NCBI GenBank assembly: GCA_902795715.1
Contig: CADBME010000125.1
Coordinates: 1-6,813, forward strand
Direction: 5' to 3'
Length of the DNA: 6,813 bases
Source of the DNA: an uncultured Lachnospiraceae bacterium
GTDB taxonomy: Bacteria > Bacillota_A > Clostridia > Lachnospirales > Lachnospiraceae
A program made the translations under genes and the position numbers. Positions 1-5,431 of this stretch are shown here, one piece after another (position 1 is the first letter of the stretch; every line of letters begins with the position of its first letter). A model generated the notes under the pieces. It searched no databases. It worked only from the letters and a program-made list of their open reading frames with translations, and was not told the DNA's origin.

Positions 1-3
1 CAA

Positions 4-18
4 GTAAAGCGCTTTCGA
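4..18. promoter_or_regulatory. Palindrome AAAGCGCTTT, weakly cre-like
   Basis: Positions 6-15 form a perfect 10-bp palindrome, AAAGCGCTTT. Its centre resembles catabolite-responsive elements bound by CcpA in Firmicutes, but the outer bases of the consensus (TG on the left, CA on the right) are not matched well on either strand. It lies at the window edge, so its neighbouring gene cannot be seen. It may simply be chance. Confidence 0.15.
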
Positions 19-24
19 CACACA

Positions 25-280
25 GGCAGGGTCAAGGGGGAGGGACTATCCCAAAAGACGACTGTCCAGACCCAGCGTAGACAAGATAAGATCAACTTAA
101 GACTTTGATTCCTGGATAAGAACAAATGCTCCGTGAATATCCCGGAATCATAAGAGGCTCTCATCGCATTTCCAATGAGAATGCGATGGGAGCCTCTGTA
201 GTCTTAGTTGATCTTAGCTTGACGGAGCGATCAGGGTCGCCTGTCGGCTTTTGGGATAGTCCCTCCCCTTTGACCCTGCC
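25..280. repeat. Long fold-back element with a three-way-junction shape (MITE-like or structured RNA)
   Basis: Positions 25-57 pair with 248-280 over 33 bp; the only non-Watson-Crick position is G36/T269. Inside this the arms stay complementary but imperfect (59-62/243-246, 69-73/234-238, 82-85/218-221), then become strong again (87-97/206-216 and 99-104/200-205, with T98 bulged). The centre does not close as one loop. It splits into hairpin A (106-112/144-150 and 114-118/138-142) and hairpin B (153-170/180-197, one T-G at 161/189). The junction has almost no unpaired bases. No ORF of note lies within it. Such long terminal inverted repeats around a short non-coding core are typical of non-autonomous transposable elements (MITEs), but I find no target-site duplication beside 25 and 280. 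A structured RNA is the alternative. The pairing itself is read directly and is certain; the class is inference. Confidence 0.8.
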
Positions 281-376
281 GTCCGGAATTCATTATTCAT
301 TACCCCTACAAATCATCATTTGAGTGAGCCAAAGGTACAGTTCCCGTGGATCATCTAGTCGTAGTTGATGAAAAAA
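281..376. other. Non-coding gap between the fold-back element and the end of pgi
   Basis: No gene is visible. In the minus direction a run of six T residues (371-376 on the plus strand as A) follows the pgi stop immediately, but no GC-rich hairpin precedes it, so it is not a convincing intrinsic terminator. A small inverted repeat (309-313/318-322, CAAAT...ATTTG) is present but weak. Termination of pgi might depend on the large fold-back structure further on, which is speculation. Confidence 0.5.
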
Positions 377-1960
377 TCAGATTTCAAACAGATCGCTGTA
401 AGCCTTGAGGGCTCCGTCTGTGTCATGAGCCAGGACACGTTTAGCCAGGAGCTTGCCCAGCTGTACGCCTTCCTGGTCGAAGCTGTTGACATTCCACAGG
501 AATCCCTGGAACATTATCTTGTTCTCAAAATGAGAGAGAAGAGCGCCAAGGCTTCTTGGTGTGAGCTGGTCACCTGTGATAATGCTGGAAGGACGTCCTC
601 CTTCGAAGTTCTTGTTCTTGTCTTCGTCGTCCTTGCCGCAGGCAAAGGCTACAATCTGAGCAACTACATTAGCACAGAGTTTCTTCTGGCTGGTGCTTCC
701 CTCGATCACTACGTCCACGCCGGTCTGGTTCTCCTTAAAGCCGATAAACTGCATGGGTACGATCAGGGTTCCCTGATGAAGGAGCTGGTAGAAGGAGTGC
801 TGACCGTTGGTTCCGGGCTCACCGAAGATGACCGGTCCGGTCACGTAATTCAAGGGCTCACCAAAACGGTTTACGGATTTACCGTTGGATTCCATATCTG
901 CCTGCTGAAGGTGGGCAGGGAAGCGGTTCAGAGCCTGGGAGTAGGGAAGAACGGCTGTACTTTCATAACCCAGGATATTTCTCTCGTAAACGCCGATCAG
1001 GGCATCCATCATGGCCGGGTTCTTCATGGGATCGGCCTCGGTGTCTGCCAGGTCATTGGCATGGGCACCTGCCAGGATGTCAGCATAGACTTCCGGACCG
1101 AAGGCCAGGGAGAGGATGACGCCTCCAACTGTGGCGGAGGAAGAATAACGTCCGCCGATGTAATCATCCATAAAGAAGGCATCCATATAGCCCTCGTTCT
1201 TGGCCAGGGGAGAAGTTTCGCTGGTAACAGCGATCATGTGATTGGCCGGATTGAGGCCGGCTTTCTCCAGGGCATCTTTTACAAAGGACTCGTTGGTCAG
1301 AGTCTCTAATGTGGTTCCGGACTTGGATACAAGAACAAAGATCGTCTTGGAAACGTCCAGGGAGTTCAGGACGGCAACGGCATCATCGGGATCGACGTTG
1401 CTGATGAATTTGGCTTCCATCTTCAGGGTATTGTTGGCTCTGGCCCAGTTTTCCAGAGCAAGGTAAAGGGCTCTGGGTCCTAAGTCGCTGCCACCGATAC
1501 CAATCTGACATACGGTAGTGAATTTTTCTCCTGAACCGTTTACAATCTCACCTGTATGAACTTTTCTGGCAAAATCATCTGCCCGTCCCTGCTGTTTGGT
1601 ATAGAATTCATATTTGTCTACCCCGTCACAGATTACCGGATCGCCCAGCTGCCCTCTGCACAGATGATGGAGAACCAGACGTTTTTCACCGGTATTGATG
1701 ATGGCGCCGTTGTAAAGTTCTTTGAATTTTTCAGCCAGCTGCATCTCTTTTCCAAGGGCAGCCAGATCTTCAAGAACTTCATCATCCACCTGCTTGGCAG
1801 CAAAGTTGTATTTCAGGCCTTCTGCCATGGGGATGCTGTATTTTGCTACACGGGAAGCTCCCTCCTCACCGGATAAGGCAGCCTTGATGTCCACTCTTTT
1901 GTCAGAAGCCAAAAGCTTCTGGTAGGTTTCCATAGTGTCAAGATTTTTCCAATTAACCAT
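377..1960 (-). CDS. pgi: Glucose-6-phosphate isomerase
   Basis: This cytoplasmic enzyme interconverts glucose 6-phosphate and fructose 6-phosphate in glycolysis and gluconeogenesis. The 527-residue protein carries the family landmarks in order: IGIGGSDLG (153-161) and SKSGTTLET (212-220), both in the sugar isomerase (SIS) domains that bind the phosphate; signature 1, DYIGGRYSSSATVG (266-279) with Arg271; Glu357 in ADMESNGK; His395 in GTNGQHSFYQLLHQG; and Lys503 in the C-terminal FDQEGVQLGK. These correspond to the catalytic Glu, His and Lys of the family. In signature 2 the usual GVE reads GVQ, a mild change. The length fits the long form known from E. coli and eukaryotes rather than the roughly 450-residue form of Bacillus. 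The start is supported by AGGAGGG seven bases upstream of the ATG. It is transcribed alone, divergently from the dehydrogenase gene. Identity is very secure. Confidence 0.98.
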   Translation of the reverse strand: MVNWKNLDTMETYQKLLASDKRVDIKAALSGEEGASRVAKYSIPMAEGLKYNFAAKQVDDEVLEDLAALGKEMQLAEKFKELYNGAIINTGEKRLVLHHLCRGQLGDPVICDGVDKYEFYTKQQGRADDFARKVHTGEIVNGSGEKFTTVCQIGIGGSDLGPRALYLALENWARANNTLKMEAKFISNVDPDDAVAVLNSLDVSKTIFVLVSKSGTTLETLTNESFVKDALEKAGLNPANHMIAVTSETSPLAKNEGYMDAFFMDDYIGGRYSSSATVGGVILSLAFGPEVYADILAGAHANDLADTEADPMKNPAMMDALIGVYERNILGYESTAVLPYSQALNRFPAHLQQADMESNGKSVNRFGEPLNYVTGPVIFGEPGTNGQHSFYQLLHQGTLIVPMQFIGFKENQTGVDVVIEGSTSQKKLCANVVAQIVAFACGKDDEDKNKNFEGGRPSSIITGDQLTPRSLGALLSHFENKIMFQGFLWNVNSFDQEGVQLGKLLAKRVLAHDTDGALKAYSDLFEI

Positions 1961-1999
1961 AGCGTAACCCTCCTGTTAAAAGTTTTTTCAGCTAAAAAA

Positions 2000-2028
2000 A
2001 TAATAATGGATATTTTGCAGGATTGCAA
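2000..2028 (-). promoter_or_regulatory. Candidate pgi promoter
   Basis: Read on the minus strand, TTGCAA (2023-2028) is followed after exactly 17 bases by TATTAT (2000-2005), a reasonable vegetative sigma factor pair with 4/6 and 5/6 matches. Transcription would begin near 1993, leaving a leader of about 33 bases that contains the pgi Shine-Dalgarno site. AT-rich surroundings make chance matches possible. Confidence 0.45.
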
Positions 2029-2048
2029 GAGTATTATGAAATACTTTG
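2026..2048. promoter_or_regulatory. Operator-like inverted repeat upstream of pgi
   Basis: AGTATT (2030-2035) and AATACT (2040-2045) are perfect inverted repeats with a four-base spacer. The similarity extends to flanking CAAG and TTTG if one base is skipped. The repeat overlaps and lies just upstream of the candidate pgi -35 box, a usual position for a regulator site. I do not recognise it as a Rex, CcpA, PerR or Fur box. Confidence 0.3.
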
Positions 2049-2106
2049 AAAATCCTTCATTGTATTTCAACACAGTATTCCCTGGAGAAATCCCTGGAAT
2101 GACCTG

Positions 2107-2135
2107 TTGACATCCGGGAAAAGATATATGAAAAT
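2107..2135 (+). promoter_or_regulatory. Candidate promoter of the dehydrogenase operon
   Basis: A perfect TTGACA (2107-2112) is followed after 17 bases by GAAAAT (2130-2135), which matches the -10 consensus at four of six positions. Transcription would start near 2142 and give a leader of about 125 bases before the ATG at 2267. The -35 box is convincing; the -10 box is weak. Confidence 0.4.
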
Positions 2136-2214
2136 GGAGATGATAAGAGCAGATGAAAGAGATGAATCAGAGAATAAAAAGAATCCCAAAGACCCAAGAA
2201 ACAGGAAAAGTTAT

Positions 2215-2234
2215 GCCATGCCGGAAGGGATGGC
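2215..2234 (+). other. Small leader hairpin upstream of the dehydrogenase
   Basis: GCCAT (2215-2219) pairs with ATGGC (2230-2234), and after a bulged G2220, CC (2221-2222) pairs with GG (2228-2229), closing a five-base loop. It ends 18 bases before the Shine-Dalgarno site and has no T-run after it, so it is not a terminator. Whether it has any role is unknown. Confidence 0.3.
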
Positions 2235-2252
2235 TTGAGAAAAATCAAAAAC

Positions 2253-2257
2253 AGGAG
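2253..2257 (+). promoter_or_regulatory. Ribosome binding site that fixes the dehydrogenase start
   Basis: AGGAG stands nine bases before the ATG at 2267. The frame is open further upstream to an ATG at 2153, but that one lacks a well-placed Shine-Dalgarno site and would add 38 residues of lysine- and glutamine-rich sequence unlike the family's N-terminus. Confidence 0.8.
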
Positions 2258-2266
2258 TGTTGTATT

Positions 2267-3214
2267 ATGAAGATTGTATTTCTGGATGCAAAAACTGTGG
2301 GTGACGACATTGATTTATCCGGTTTTTCCCAATATGGTGAACTGGTTTTGTATGACAACAGCAGTCCGGAAGAAGCTGCAGAAAGGGCTGTGGACGCTGA
2401 TGTTCTCATGGTGAATAAAGTTCCGGTAAACAGGGAGACCATCGGCCGGGCTTCCGGTCTCAAGCTGGTTCTTGAGACGGCAACAGGCGTCAATAACCTT
2501 GACCTTGATTACCTGAAAGAGAGAGGGATCCAGTGGAGAAATGCCGCCGGTTATTCTACGGAATCCGTGGCCCAGCACACCTTTGCCCTCCTATTTTACC
2601 TGTTAGAAAATATGTATACCTTCGACCGCTATGTAAAGTCCGGAGATTACACTCGGAGCGGTAATTTTACCCTGGTAGACCCGCCCTATAATGAACTGTG
2701 CGGCAAGACCTGGGGAATTATCGGCCTCGGCACCATTGGGAGAAGGGTAGCTGATATTGCCACAGCCTTTGGTGTCCAGGTAATCTATGCATCGGCATCA
2801 GGCAGACCTCCCCAGGAAGGTTATCCCCAGGTGTCCCTGGATGAGCTCTATCAGAGATCGGATATTATTTCTGTCCACGCTCCTCTGAATCAGTATACGG
2901 AACACCTGATTGACAAAGAAGCTTTTAGAAAGATGAAAAACCATTGTATTTTCCTTAACCTGGGCAGGGGTCCTATCATTGTGGAAGAAGACCTGGTCTG
3001 GGCCCTGAATGAAAAGCAGATCCAAGGAGCAGGCCTGGATGTTCTTGATGTCGAACCCATGCCGGAAGACTGTCCCCTTTATGGTTACGAGGACAGCAGC
3101 AGACTGGTTATCACACCCCATGTGGCCTGGGCTTCCAGAGAAGCAAGAAAAAGGCTGATGGACATTATACTGAACCATCTTAAAGACTTTGCAGACCAGG
3201 AAGAATCATCATAA
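2267..3214 (+). CDS. D-isomer-specific 2-hydroxyacid dehydrogenase (glycerate/hydroxypyruvate reductase-like)
   Basis: This is a soluble 315-residue NAD(P)-dependent oxidoreductase reducing a 2-keto acid to the D-2-hydroxyacid, or the reverse. The substrate-binding domain flanks a central Rossmann domain with GLGTIG at 153-158. The catalytic triad is visible: Arg234 in NLGRG, Glu263 in GLDVLDVEP, and His285 in TPHVAW. The length is usual for the family. The TPHVAWASREAR ending and the overall form resemble glycerate dehydrogenase/hydroxypyruvate reductase members, but substrate cannot be read from sequence; D-lactate-type or broad 2-keto acid activity is possible. The loop after the second Rossmann strand reads YASASGR (174-180) without the acidic residue typical of NADH-specific members, so NADPH use is conceivable. 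It begins with the methionine of MKIVFLD. A 48-base gap without a terminator separates it from the zinc-ribbon gene, so co-transcription is likely. Confidence 0.92.
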   Translation: MKIVFLDAKTVGDDIDLSGFSQYGELVLYDNSSPEEAAERAVDADVLMVNKVPVNRETIGRASGLKLVLETATGVNNLDLDYLKERGIQWRNAAGYSTESVAQHTFALLFYLLENMYTFDRYVKSGDYTRSGNFTLVDPPYNELCGKTWGIIGLGTIGRRVADIATAFGVQVIYASASGRPPQEGYPQVSLDELYQRSDIISVHAPLNQYTEHLIDKEAFRKMKNHCIFLNLGRGPIIVEEDLVWALNEKQIQGAGLDVLDVEPMPEDCPLYGYEDSSRLVITPHVAWASREARKRLMDIILNHLKDFADQEESS

Positions 3215-3249
3215 AGAGGATGAATCTGTGTGATAAGACCGGATATGAA

Positions 3250-3255
3250 AGGAGG
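3250..3255 (+). promoter_or_regulatory. Ribosome binding site that fixes the zinc-ribbon protein start
   Basis: A perfect AGGAGG lies seven bases before the ATG at 3263. An in-frame ATG at 3230 would add eleven residues encoded across this site and has no comparable Shine-Dalgarno sequence, so 3263 is preferred. Confidence 0.85.
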
Positions 3256-3262
3256 AGATTCC

Positions 3263-4333
3263 ATGGAACAGATTCAGCAGTTCAAATGTCCCGGATGCGG
3301 CGCCATGCTGGAATTCAATGCATCAGCCCAGAATCTGAAATGTCCCTACTGTGATACGGAGATTTCCATCAGCGATGTCCAGATTACAGAAAGCACGACA
3401 CAGACCAATCTCTGGGAACCCATGAGTGCCGGAGAGTGGAAAGAAGGGGAGACGGAAGGAATGCGGGTTTATGCCTGCAAGTCCTGTGGCGGGGAAATCA
3501 TCGCCGATGAATCCGCCGGCGCAGCCAACTGCCCCTACTGCGGAAACCAGGTTGTCATGAAAGAGCAGTTTTCAGGAGATCTGCGGCCTGACTTTATCAT
3601 ACCTTTCCGCCATGATAAGAATGCGGCTAAGGCGGCTTACCGCAGGCACCTGGAAGGGAAAAAATTTTTGCCGTCCTTCTTTAAAAGCAGTTCCCATATC
3701 GATGAGATCAAGGGAATCTATGTACCCTTCTGGCTCTTTGATGCCGATATGGAGGTGGATGCCCTCTATAAGGGCGAGAAGGTTCGGGAGTATACGGAAG
3801 GAGATTACCGATGCCGGGAGATTGAGGACTATCAGCTTGAACGAAAGGGCGTCATATCCTATAAACACGTCCCGGTAGACGGTTCCAGCAAGATTGACAA
3901 TGTCCTTATGGAGTCCATCGAGCCCTTTGACAAGAAGGATCTGGTTGACTTTAACACAGTCTATCTGGCCGGATATCTGGCAGACCGGTATGATATTCCC
4001 CGGGAAAAATGTATAGAGAGAGCGGAGGACCGTATGAAAAACAGTTCAAGTCGGGCTTTCCGTGACACAGTAGGCGATTACAGTTCGATCCACGTTGACC
4101 GGGAAGATATCAGGATTCTCGATTCCCGATACTGGTATGCCCTGTATCCTGTCTGGCTTCTTAACACCACCTGGCAGGGCAAAAAGTATACCTTTGCCAT
4201 GAACGGACAGACCGGCCAGCTGGTGGGAGACCTTCCGGCAGACCAGGCTTCCTACTGGAAATATGTCGGCATCCGGACCCTGATCATCGGTATTGCGCTC
4301 TACATCATCATGTGGATCGTCAGGTTTATATAG
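3263..4333 (+). CDS. Double zinc-ribbon, single-span membrane protein, YdjG-like
   Basis: The 356-residue protein opens with two four-cysteine zinc ribbons: Cys9, Cys12, Cys27, Cys30 and Cys72, Cys75, Cys90, Cys93 (CPGCG...CPYC and CKSCG...CPYC). A long middle region follows with family-type landmarks, including IPF (113-115), YVPFWLFD (153-160) and YPVWLL (295-300). One hydrophobic C-terminal segment (about 335-355) would anchor it with the ribbons in the cytoplasm. This plan matches TFIIB-type zinc-ribbon proteins of Firmicutes such as B. subtilis YdjG, which is encoded with PspA (YdjF), the TPM protein YdjH and the SPFH-like YdjI. YdjG and YdjH are thought to anchor YdjI at the membrane; that is family knowledge, not shown here. 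It is tightly linked to the following TPM gene: its TAG stop overlaps that gene's Shine-Dalgarno site. Database labels such as primosomal or replication protein for this family are probably misleading. Confidence 0.85.
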   Translation: MEQIQQFKCPGCGAMLEFNASAQNLKCPYCDTEISISDVQITESTTQTNLWEPMSAGEWKEGETEGMRVYACKSCGGEIIADESAGAANCPYCGNQVVMKEQFSGDLRPDFIIPFRHDKNAAKAAYRRHLEGKKFLPSFFKSSSHIDEIKGIYVPFWLFDADMEVDALYKGEKVREYTEGDYRCREIEDYQLERKGVISYKHVPVDGSSKIDNVLMESIEPFDKKDLVDFNTVYLAGYLADRYDIPREKCIERAEDRMKNSSSRAFRDTVGDYSSIHVDREDIRILDSRYWYALYPVWLLNTTWQGKKYTFAMNGQTGQLVGDLPADQASYWKYVGIRTLIIGIALYIIMWIVRFI

Positions 4334-4340
4334 GAGGAGG
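4332..4340 (+). promoter_or_regulatory. Ribosome binding site of the TPM gene, overlapping the upstream stop codon
   Basis: AGGAGGAGG occurs at 4332-4340, seven bases before the ATG at 4348, and shares bases with the TAG stop at 4331-4333. This favours translational coupling of the zinc-ribbon and TPM genes and rejects an earlier ATG at 4312, which lies inside the upstream gene. Confidence 0.85.
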
Positions 4341-4347
4341 TGCCAGT

Positions 4348-5199
4348 ATGAGAATAAAGAATCGATTGCTTCTTCCCGTGCTTTTTCTTATGCTTTGCCT
4401 GACTCTGACGGTGGGGACCGGCAAAGGGATAAGCCTGCAGGTCCATGCGGCCGGGGATATCCCCCTTCTATCGGATGGGGCGGATCTTCTTACAGACAAG
4501 GAAGAAGACAAACTGGTCAGCAGGCTGGAAAAAGTCAGCGACAAAACCGATTGTGATATCGCAGTTTATACGGTAGACGATCTGGCGGGCCAGACAGCCC
4601 GGGACTATACCGACGATCTGGTTGACAGTGTGGGACTCGGACAGGACAGGGGAAAGGGGACGGCAACCCTTCTGGTATACATCAGTTCAGAGGACCCGAC
4701 AGACCGTGAGATCTACATTTCAACCGATGAGAGAGGAAAAGACTATTTTTCAGATGACGACATAGACCAGATTCTGGACGAAGTGGTTTCTCCACTGGCC
4801 GGAGGAAATTATCCGGAAGCTTTTGAGACTTATGCGGACTCATGCAGGTCCGTGATTGAGTCTTCTGACCTTGGAGCAGAAAAAGCCGGAAAAAGAAAGG
4901 GTCCTTCTCCTTTCTGGATTTTCGGTGACCTGGGAATCGGGGCGGCCATAGCCAGCATGCTGGGACTCCATCAGAAGAGTAAACTGAAAACCAGGAGAAA
5001 GAAATCCGGGGCCGGCAATTATGCCGACCATGAAGGGATTCAATTTGAGAGAAGGGAAGATGTCTTCCTTGATCGCCGCGTGGAGAGAAAACTCATAGAG
5101 CGGGATGATGACCGGGGAGGAGAAGGAGGCCATCAGGCCGGAACTACCCATACCTCTTCATCCGGTCAGGTTCACGGTGGCGGAGGAAGAAAATTTTGA
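4348..5199 (+). CDS. TPM-domain membrane protein, YdjH-like
   Basis: The 283-residue protein begins with a signal peptide: basic MRIKNR, a hydrophobic core (7-22) and a possible cleavage after Ala34 or Ala35 (VHAA). A TPM domain spans about 38-171, with LLSDGADLLT at its start, a DIAVYTVDDL strand (70-79), the GKGTATLLVYIS strand (102-113) and a segment starting at YPEAF (155). A hydrophobic span (about 188-207) is followed by a very basic stretch (HQKSKLKTRRKK), so the domain should face outside and the tail of some 75 residues should be cytoplasmic. The tail ends in HGGGGRKF after a Ser/Thr/Gly-rich stretch, typical of this group. TPM domains are annotated as possible phosphatases or assembly factors; enzymatic activity here is unproven. 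With the preceding zinc-ribbon gene it matches the Bacillus YdjG-YdjH pair, presumed partners in the membrane. No strong terminator follows. Confidence 0.87.
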   Translation: MRIKNRLLLPVLFLMLCLTLTVGTGKGISLQVHAAGDIPLLSDGADLLTDKEEDKLVSRLEKVSDKTDCDIAVYTVDDLAGQTARDYTDDLVDSVGLGQDRGKGTATLLVYISSEDPTDREIYISTDERGKDYFSDDDIDQILDEVVSPLAGGNYPEAFETYADSCRSVIESSDLGAEKAGKRKGPSPFWIFGDLGIGAAIASMLGLHQKSKLKTRRKKSGAGNYADHEGIQFERREDVFLDRRVERKLIERDDDRGGEGGHQAGTTHTSSSGQVHGGGGRKF

Positions 5200-5271
5200 C
5201 ATGACCATCAGATGCCTCTCCTGGACAGGAATGTCGGTTTAGACTTTTCTAACATAAACTATTATATATTT

Positions 5272-5302
5272 TTGACAATGAATTATAATTTTTAGTTAAA
5301 AT
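5272..5302 (+). promoter_or_regulatory. Candidate gldA promoter
   Basis: A perfect -35 box TTGACA (5272-5277) is followed by TAAAAT (5297-5302) at a longish 19-base spacing; TTAAAA one base earlier is an alternative. A perfect TATAAT sits at 5284-5289 but has no good -35 box at the right distance. A second pair, TTGATA (5330-5335) and TATCGT (5353-5358) with a 17-base spacer, could also serve. Which one is used cannot be decided by reading. Confidence 0.4.
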
Positions 5303-5332
5303 GTTATAAAAAATAAACAAAAAAGTTACTTG

Positions 5333-5348
5333 ATATTAAGGGTAATAT
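5333..5348. promoter_or_regulatory. Operator-like inverted repeat upstream of gldA
   Basis: ATATTA (5333-5338) and TAATAT (5343-5348) are perfect inverted repeats separated by AGGG. They lie downstream of the first candidate promoter and within the second one, a position suited to repression. In such AT-rich DNA, chance palindromes are common. Confidence 0.25.
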
Positions 5349-5368
5349 TTTGTATCGTTGAGGAGTAA

Positions 5369-5431
5369 ATGATTACTTTTTTTTACAGATTAGGGGAGCT
5401 GCCATCAGCTTTCCCTGTCTGTGCTGTTTAA
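5369..5431 (+). CDS. Possible 20-codon leader peptide ORF before gldA
   Basis: ATG at 5369 opens a 20-codon frame, MITFFYRLGELPSAFPVCAV, ending in TAA at 5429-5431, three bases before the gldA Shine-Dalgarno site (AGGAG, 5434-5438). An AGGAG (5361-5365) precedes it, but only three bases from the ATG, which is closer than usual. Nothing in the peptide suggests a function. It might couple translation to gldA or be chance. Confidence 0.25.
   Translation: MITFFYRLGELPSAFPVCAV
5393..5414 (+). other. Leader hairpin upstream of gldA
   Basis: GGGGAGCTG (5393-5401) pairs with CAGCTTTCC (5406-5414) around the tetraloop CCAT, giving a nine-bp stem with two G-U pairs. No T-run follows, so it is not a terminator. 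It sits in the gldA leader 20 bases before the Shine-Dalgarno site and may affect mRNA stability or translation. Confidence 0.45.

Noticed and set aside
25..280. Retron msr-msd, integron attC or CRISPR as explanation of the fold-back
   Set aside because: There is no reverse transcriptase or integrase in view, no attC-type core sites, and no spaced direct repeats; the pattern is inverted, not direct.
25..280. Fold-back as a simple intrinsic terminator of pgi
   Set aside because: No T-run follows either end of the outer stem on either strand, and the structure is far longer than a terminator.
126..323. 65-codon plus-strand frame across the fold-back element
   Set aside because: It crosses the inverted-repeat arms, has no Shine-Dalgarno site and no recognisable protein features; the open frame is a by-product of the repeat.
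365..1309. 314-codon plus-strand frame
   Set aside because: It lies wholly antisense to pgi, whose catalytic motifs are complete, and has no supporting ribosome site.
2153..2266. N-terminal extension of the dehydrogenase from the ATG at 2153
   Set aside because: The 38 added residues do not resemble the family, and a good Shine-Dalgarno site stands before the ATG at 2267, where the first Rossmann-like strand begins.
2091..2266. T-box or other known riboswitch in the dehydrogenase leader
   Set aside because: No T-box core motif, no conserved riboswitch core and no terminator/antiterminator pair could be found.
3189..3216. Promoter between the dehydrogenase and the zinc-ribbon gene
   Set aside because: TTGCAG can be paired with an AT-rich hexamer only at poor spacing, and the match quality is low.
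5224..5235. Terminator after the TPM gene (GACA-GGAA-TGTC)
   Set aside because: The stem is only four bp and no continuous T-run follows directly.
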